The notes beneath the pieces were generated by a model that saw only the letters and a program-made list of their open reading frames with translations, did no database searches and was not told the origin of the DNA. Below, piece after piece: positions 57,701-64,000 of a stretch of DNA of 64,000 nucleotides. Both the position numbers and the translations under genes were made by a program. The stretch's first letter is position 1; each line of letters opens with the position of its first letter. Origin of the DNA: Ganoderma boninense (lineage: Eukaryota > Basidiomycota > Agaricomycetes > Polyporales > Polyporaceae). The DNA lies in the NCBI GenBank assembly GCA_002900995.3, contig CM035304.1:3228363-3292362 (forward strand), in the 5' to 3' direction.

Positions 57701-59834
57701 TTCCGCATATCGTCGAACCTGAAAAGGAAGCTCCTGCAACTGCATCCCTGCATGGCGAACAGAGCCATCTGCGGGAAAAGACACCCGCTTCCGACGCGGA
57801 CGCGGATGCCGAAGGAGAGGTCGATCTGGACTATGTTCCATCGGAGGGAGATGAGGACGCTGCTGCCGCGGCCATAGAGGCAGTCATTCCAACCGTTTCC
57901 GAAGAGGTAGAGGACGATCCGTTTGTGATCAAGAAGGACGTAGACTTCCCGGCGGAGCAAGTTGCAGTGGAGGAAGACGGCAAGGCGTCGTTGCCGTCGC
58001 CCGTTGAAACGTAGGTCAAGTGCTCTAAGTTTCCATCTACTTTGACCGAATATTTCGCAGGGAGACTGCTGCGAACGAACCTGCTGAGCCCGAAGTTGCG
58101 ATGGAGGCGCAGCCCGTCGCACCCGAACCAGTCGAAGCGGAGGCACAAGATGAGGCACGGCCGTTGAAGCGCAAGCGGAAGTCACCACCGCCGAAGTCGT
58201 CTCGGGTCACTCGCTCAAACGTGGCCAAACGTGGCGGCGCTCCAGTCGCCCCCAAAACTCAGCCAGCTCCCAAGTCGCGGAAGAAGGGGAAAGGCAAGCA
58301 GCGTGCCTCCCCAGAAACAGACGCCGAAGAGGATGCGGCTTCCGTCACTCACAGCCTCGTCAGTGAACGGAGCTCGATTGGATCGTCCGCTGTTGCGCAG
58401 GACCTGCTTCTCGGAACAGACAGTCGGGCTACCTCTCGTGCTTCTTCCGTGGTATCGAACGGATTGAGCATGTCCTCCGAAGCTTCTCCCACCATCGCGC
58501 GCGCACTCCAGGGCAATGGAAATCACAATATGAGTCTTCCGTTTATCCCCTACAATGGCGTTTTGCGCCACAACCATGGCGGACGAATTCCTACCTATGT
58601 CGCGCCGGTTCCTCCACCGAGACGCCAACCATCATTACCTCCACCACCGCCACCAGTTCCTCCATCTCCTCGCGATAGTATCGCTTCGTCTCGTCCAGCG
58701 TCCCCTGAGCCTGCCTCTATCAGTGCGCCTCCGCAAATTCAGATTCCTGCACCTCGACCCGCTACTACCTCCTCAACAACCACCGTCCACTCGCCTGCTA
58801 CACGCTCGAACTGCCGTTATCACACGATCAGTCTCCCCATCGAGGAAGAGAGCGAACACCGCGTATACTTCGCCGTCCCTGGCTGCTCGCTGAGCAAGAC
58901 CGAACTCATGCAGGAAGCGGAAATCGAAGACCACGGCCTCACACGGACAGAGGAGCTTCCCACCACCATCACCCTCATCGAAGACCTCAAGATCTCCCCG
59001 GAGCTCCTCGCCATCTTGCGGCAGCTGACCGGCGTCGACCTCTTCCGCGAGCAGGAGGTCATCTACCTCCCCCGCCCCGGTGACCAGATCGTCCCGAAGA
59101 AGCGCTCCCGCGCGAAGTACATCCAGAGAGAGTCCATCACCTCACGCACCCTTTTGACCAAGGACGTCTTCCGCGCGAAGCAGACGCCGTACAAGGCTCC
59201 GCTCTCACAAGCCTCGGTCTCGGCGTCGACGTCGGGCGAGTCCGCTAGCGCCAGTGCGGCGGGCAAGGCGGGTATGTCTACGAGCGGCGCGTCCTTCTCC
59301 GGAAGCGACCTCAGCGACATTGAGAGCGATAACGAACGCCCGACGAAGCGCGCCAAGGAGGCGCACCCCAAACCAGAGCCTGCGCCCGTACCTGAAATGG
59401 AGCCCGAAGACGAGCCTGTGGCGGACGCAGCTGCGGACGCTGGCGGCGACACTGAACCGGACGAAGCTCAGATCGAGGTAGAGCTGTCGCAGGACCGCGA
59501 CGGTCAAGCAAATGTGAAGGCGGACACGGCTGCTAGCCCAACAGCTCGTCGCGCGCAGCCACGGCGCGGTCGGAAGCTCAAGAAGGATGCCCTCGCGTAC
59601 AAGCCCGACGGGGGCGAGAGCGACGGGTCGGACGAGGAGCACGATGCGGAGGGACCCAAAAAGCGCAAACGCCCTGCAAAGCGGGGCAACAAGCGTGCGA
59701 GGACGGAGGAGAACGGGGACGCTGCTCAGGCTGAGGGCGGCGCAACCGCTGCTGAGCGGCCAAAGCGGCGGCGGCGCGCAGAGAAGACTGCGACTGCCGC
59801 ATCGTCGATGGATGCTGGAGAAGGTGCTCACTAA
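54793..59834 (+). CDS. Large acidic SIM-rich nuclear protein, function unknown
   Basis: Predicted exons 54793-55969, 56031-57049, 57103-57571, 57623-58010 and 58061-59834 sum to 1608 codons with all junctions in phase. The N-terminal part has NPYDKFTQPEFDAWIGDITG, then long Glu/Asp-rich tracts. Three SUMO-interaction-like motifs are visible: VVIDLLSDDGD, VTEILDSDDE and SIVEISDDEDDD. A motif DPW-GPR-YAEDFY-GGDV occurs twice, once at the end of exon 1 and once at the start of exon 2. The middle is low-complexity and basic (LKRKRKSPPP). A folded-looking patch near 58800-59110 reads RYHTISLPIEEESEH and LLAILRQLTGVDLF. The tail holds several basic clusters typical of nuclear signals. I infer a nuclear scaffold or SUMO-reader; no named family is recognised. 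Confidence 0.75.
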
Positions 59835-60609
59835 TCAAATTAAAGTACTGAATGAGATCTTTGGGAGACAATGGTAATTTGGGGGGACTTTTGTCCTCGT
59901 TCATGTATTCTTAATGGGCCTCGGATAGCCTACTGATTGTATCATACTACTACTTCACTCGAATTCTCCAAGGATCCTCAGAATATGATCCCCTTTGATG
60001 ACTACAGCTTAGCTCACGAGAAGCCGGTGGAATCAAACAAAAAATGTAGGCAAATAATACGTGGAACTCGGAGGAGAGGATATCTGCGTTGGGAGAAGGA
60101 CGAGGCTCTGATGCGGCCCGAGCGTGCCGGCCGCCAGCTCCTGCACTTTCGACGGTCGACATGACCAAGGTCAGCTCGCGCCCGCTCGTGCTATGTACCC
60201 GCAGTCTTGTGGCTGTTTAAACGGGCAGCATTTTTCATCGCTGTGAAATACCCTATGTGAAATATTCGAAGGACGGCGACTTACAGGTGAGATTCCCAGA
60301 GCCTCGAAAGCTCCTTCGCTGACTGTGACCTGCAGTGCTAGGTCTTCCTTGAACTTCAATTTGAATCACGAGGTCACGTAGAAGGGATCTGAAGCACTTC
60401 GATTGGTGAGATTTAATCCAAGAATTACATTCATGGTCATCTAAGTGACCAATTCAGAGTCTCATTCTCATTCAGCACTAGCTTGTACATTGGGCGACAC
60501 GACACGACAGACATGGACAAAATACAATTGAGGAAACGAGCCGCTACACTTCGATGTCGATGGCACGTTGAACTGGCTGGTGAAGGAAGTTTCTCCGTGA
60601 CGTCGGGCT
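59835..60609. other. Gene-free stretch between convergent genes
   Basis: Nothing recognisable; short ORFs only. Confidence 0.4.
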
Positions 60610-61653
60610 TCACTGAGCATTGATGAACCGGTCAGAAGGGAGATGGCGGTGCTGGTAGCCAAGAAGCTCCTCGGTCGTGAGAGCCTGAAAGTTCGAGACT
60701 TCCTTCTTCCGGTTGCAAATCTCGAAGGCCCAATCATGGGTCAAGTACGAGGCTTCAACCACGTACCAGCACCTATCGATCAGCTCCTTGATAACCAACT
60801 CCCTCGCGTCGCTATCCCCATCCTTTCGCACACTGGCCTGTAACAGGAAACTCGATTAGGGAATCACAATGTGGGATGGTTCAAAGAGCTCATACCGTGC
60901 GAGTGGTGTAGCGTTTGATTCGGCAAGCAGTATTCTTCGGCACCGTAATTGTTCTATGGTTTGTGACGTTAGAGGGGAATTGGGTATCTTCCCTTATGTA
61001 GACCTGCGTGTATAATACGATAGGCTTACTATCAGCATTCTAACTGTAGTTCCATGACTCACCACCGAGTTTAGGTCGTACTGCCTTGTACCATATGGCA
61101 GCTCCGGTGCAGGGAGCAAATTCCGGTGGGGGATCACGTCCCATCCGGATGGCTTCGATGTGATGGGTACCACTGTTTGTGCCACATACTTCTTGTGGAA
61201 ACGATAAATACTGTCGTCGTCGTTCTGGAGCCAAGGAGTCTCCTGACCCGGCCGCTAGAATGGAATGCAGTGCGTATGCGGACTCAGCATAGCGATACCA
61301 TCTACCCACGAGAGGCCTACCTTGGTTGCGCTCTCGGGAGTGCGTTCAATGCCGATTATCTCGACAATGGTACCTCTGGGAAAGCCGGAGCCGCAGTCGG
61401 TGAGCAACTTCACTTTCTGCCCAATCTGATTTGTTCACATCTCAGCAAGGGGCGCGGTCTCAGAGTGATCAGAGAAACTCACCTTGAACCTTGTGTTACC
61501 AGAGTTGTACCCTCGAGTGGGTGTAGTAGTGTTGCGTTCACCCCTACCGGCCCCGCCTGGGTTGCCAGAGCCGGCTGTGCGACCAGCAACTTGGCCTCGG
61601 CCTCCGCCGCGACCAAGGAGCTGGTTGGCGGGTGGAACGTGAGTGCGATGCAT
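60610..61653 (-). CDS. Small Gly-rich-start protein of unknown function
   Basis: Multi-exon gene. Exon 1 from 61653 gives MHRTHVPPANQLLGRGGGRG, with RG/GG repeats that could bind RNA, ending GNTRFK at a GTGAGT donor. Next exons read IGQKVKLLTDCGSGFPRG with TIVEIIGIERTPESATK, then RPGQETPWLQNDDDSIYRFH and PHRNLLPAPELPYGTRQYDL. The last exon reads RKDGDSDARELVIKELIDRC and ends SDRFINAQ at 60610. The second exon resembles a small beta-barrel of the SH3/KOW kind (G-V-L-G-PRGTIVEI), which is only an impression. The exon chain between 60840 and 61060 is uncertain. Confidence 0.6.
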
Positions 61654-62097
61654 GGGTAACAGCGAAGAAGAGGCTGGGAGGGAAGTATGAGAGGGGTGAG
61701 TAGGTTGAGAACCTGGGGGAATGACTTGCAGAAATGTGGGCTTTATATATCCAGACCCCACGTCAGAGCAGCGCCCACCCAGCAGCGACATGTCGGACTG
61801 AACAGGACGCTGAACCCAAGTAAGGCTCCCCAATCTGTGACTCACTTCAAGAATCAACACAAGAGGCAATTCGGCCCGACCCTCTGGCACGGCCCACTGG
61901 CACTAGGGCCATATCAGAAAGCGCGGCACATCGGTGGCACGAGGCGGCACTGGCTTGCAGGCTTCTCCAAGAAACACTCAGAAGGATATTTCGAGGGAAT
62001 GGTGGGCAGGGTCACCGCCTGATTATCGACCCATCTCCGCTCCGGCAGCCAACGAATGTAATTTCCCAGTTATTTTCCGGGTTAAGTTGCTGAAATA
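61654..62097. other. Gene-free stretch
   Basis: Lies between the small gene and the 3' end of KL4. Nothing was recognised. Confidence 0.35.
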
Positions 62098-63710
62098 TCA
62101 GATTCCAAAGATTCGCCATACAAACTTGACAATCCTAGCACACCCCGGGATGTCCATGAACCAGTTCAAAAAGCGCCACCAGTAAGGCAGCGGAGGCGTC
62201 CGAAATCGGCTCCAGTGCGCTTGCACCGGGGGAGCCAATTTCGACCAATACAGCTCGGGGTGGAACACGGTGTCGTACTCCGTCTGTAGCGTGACTGGAG
62301 TATCCAGGACCTCTTGAGGTGGCGACGCGATGTTGCTCCTAAAGAAATCAAGAGCCTCTTCAGCGCTGAAACGACGAGACACTGCGTGCGTCGTCATTCC
62401 GTCAAACAGCGGTGCCAGCGCCGGGACCATCGGGACCACCTCCTGTAAGTTTGAATGGAGGTGTGAGCGGTGACCCGGAGCTCATGAAAGATATAGATTC
62501 AACTTACAAACAAGTGCACTCGGAAGAGGTTCCCGAGCGTCCCGACGTCGAAGGCGTACGGGTTGTAAAGCGATTCCCCGAGCCAGGTGTCCTGTGGCTT
62601 GTAGAGATGCCAACCCATGAGTGCCTCGCGAGAAGGGCGTCGACAGTCCTTGACGGAGACGTCGAGCGGAAGCTGTATGGACTGGTCGTAGTCCATGAAC
62701 GCATATAGCACATCGGCTCCGCGCCGGAAGTCACGCAGATCGTGCTGAAATTGGTACATGTCGCGGTCCGGCCTGTAGCAGTTTACGACCATGTTGAAGT
62801 CGCAAATGTCCTGAGAACACTGGTCAGCATGAGAGCGCAGTGATCGGGGTATGTCAAGAACTGACTCGATGAGCAATGCGATTAGCATGGAGGAAAGTGA
62901 GCCCCTGTGAAGGATCAGTCAGTGTGCTTCGCAGCATCTGCAGTGACGCATACCTCAAGAAGACATCTGATAAATGTCAGGACCTGGCGTACGTTCTGCA
63001 TATCAGTGAAATATAGAGGGGTGCCCCACCTGGGATGAAAATTCGGATAAGCCTGTGCCCATCCAATACTGACGAGACAACTTACAGAGGCATGGTCACG
63101 ATGGAGTACTTGTGTGGCGTATGAATGATGGAAATCGGAGGTAGGACACAAGGAAAGGTATGGGGATTAGTAAACAACGTGCTCTGTTGCAGGAGCTTCT
63201 GGAATATGCGATATTGTGGGGTATCATTGTTGACAAGCTTCAATATGATATCTCGCCCAACAGCGTCTTGGGCACATGCAATTCTAGGCTTGGTATATGG
63301 GATGGGATGAGTTGGTGTCCGTATGTGTATTAGATCGGACACATACCATTGCATCAATGGTCTTCGACACGCTCTCTCGGTTCGAGTCCCGTATACAGTA
63401 GGCATATGGGAGGGATGTCGGTTCTGCGCTCAACAACGGCGTGTTCCAAATGTAGTCCATCCCATGTTCCTTTGTGGTGTAGAGATGAAGGCCCCGGAGA
63501 CGAAGCCACTCCCTGGATGACTCCCAAAACTCCATGATCTCGCACATTAAAGGTCCATCTTCATCGGTAAAGTCGTCGACAGGGCAGGGTATCTGAAATG
63601 TTGACAGTCAGATGGCAAAACACTGGCCAGAGTGGTCGGTGAAAGTCACTTGCGTCGGGGATGGATGGGGACTCCTCCTTAGTGTCTTGGTTAAACAGAG
63701 GCCCCTCCAT
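62098..63710 (-). CDS. Kinase-like protein KL4
   Basis: Fourth KL paralogue, 13 kb from the array and in opposite orientation. It starts MEGPLFNQDTKEESPSIPD (63710-63654). Intron 1 begins GCAAGT where the other copies have GTGAGT, so it is a GC-AG intron at a conserved position. Later parts are IPCPVDDFTDEDGPLMCEI, ACAQDAVGRDIILKLVNND, the catalytic loop IAHR joined to DICDFNMVVNCYRPDRD, FMDYDQSIQLPLDV and FAFDVGTLGNLFR, ending VKFVWRIFGI. It keeps the same exon plan and hydrophobic end as KL1 and KL2. No lesion was found, although the residues around TPHTFPC and the second exon are the most divergent of the four. Confidence 0.82.
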
Positions 63711-64000
63711 TTCTGCAGAATATCCGAGCCCCAGTCTTCGCCCTGCGAGAGCAAGTTCGAAGTTGAGATCGAGGTGCAACGTCGTCGACAGAAAATGGCA
63801 CTGGTTCAACTCAGGTTCAACTCGCGTCTCCTGGTCCAGAACCGAGCCAACCACGGTCACATGATCAACCCCATTGCTGCGGCCGCTTGCAGTCACCAGT
63901 GATACACCACCGTGGCGCTCTCATCGACTGAAGCACACTCATCGACCTAAACCAAACCTGAACACATTTCATCCAAGCTATAATGATGCGACCGTGGTAT
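63711..64000. other. KL4 upstream region
   Basis: Presumed promoter. It contains the shared KL upstream motif, listed separately. No other gene is visible before the window ends. Confidence 0.4.
63773..63789 (-). promoter_or_regulatory. Shared upstream motif of KL4
   Basis: The minus strand reads GTCGACGACGTTGCACC about 65-80 bases before the KL4 start, matching the KL1 and KL2 motifs although KL4 is on the other strand and far away. Confidence 0.45.

Noticed and set aside
63360..63395. A tRNA-like T-arm sequence, GGTTCGAGTCC
   Set aside because: It lies inside the KL4 coding exon and no matching acceptor, D-arm or anticodon arm could be found around it.

Overview
The window looks like nuclear DNA of an agaricomycete basidiomycete, probably a wood-rot or litter lineage (Polyporales is my guess, not proven). 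Evidence: GC-rich genes broken by many introns of about 40-65 bases with GT-AG (sometimes GC-AG) borders, FunK1-type fungal kinases, a basidiomycete-type sesquiterpene synthase, F-box and MYND proteins, and lineage-specific paralogue families. I see no rRNA, tRNA, CRISPR array or prokaryotic operon.

Layout. 0.1-15 kb: a tandem duplication of a coproporphyrinogen III oxidase (HEM13) and DUF4419 pair. Both HEM13 copies look intact. The first DUF4419 copy is only a 3' stump; the second is full length. Between them lie two divergent FunK1 kinase genes and a FunK1 relic. 15-18 kb: an APH-kinase fragment and an F-box gene, the degraded arm of an inverted duplication whose other arm is at 39.7-44.9 kb. 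18.6-19.9 kb: a sesquiterpene synthase. 20.9-22.3 and 31.7-32.7 kb: two inverted copies of an unnamed interspersed repeat in the gene-poor gaps. 23.2-30.9 kb: a TmpA-like membrane oxidoreductase, a MYND zinc-finger protein and a small basic/acidic protein. 33.0-37.4 kb: a third FunK1 gene whose first intron is swollen to about 1.65 kb. 38.3-39.5 kb: a 2-hydroxyacid dehydrogenase pseudogene. 39.7-41.7 kb: F-box copy B.

42.0-49.5 kb holds a tandem array of a basidiomycete kinase-like family (called KL here: KL1, KL2, KL3), with an intact APH kinase after KL1 and an APH relic after KL2. KL4 is at 62.1-63.7 kb. KL3 has lost its normal stop codon to a 350-bp TA-flanked inverted-repeat element. The frame runs through the whole element and adds about 120 residues; this is the most striking observation. 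50.0-52.8 kb: two tandem copies of an unnamed nucleotidyltransferase-like family. 53.4-61.7 kb: a conserved stretch with oligoribonuclease, a 1608-residue acidic SUMO-interaction-motif protein and a small unknown gene.

No pathway is encoded here as a cluster. HEM13 (haem synthesis), oligoribonuclease (RNA turnover) and the SIM-rich protein look like ordinary conserved genes. The rest is an accessory zone of duplicated kinase-like, F-box and orphan families with pseudogenes and mobile-element debris, which suggests fast birth-and-death evolution. Exon borders were read by eye and are predictions.
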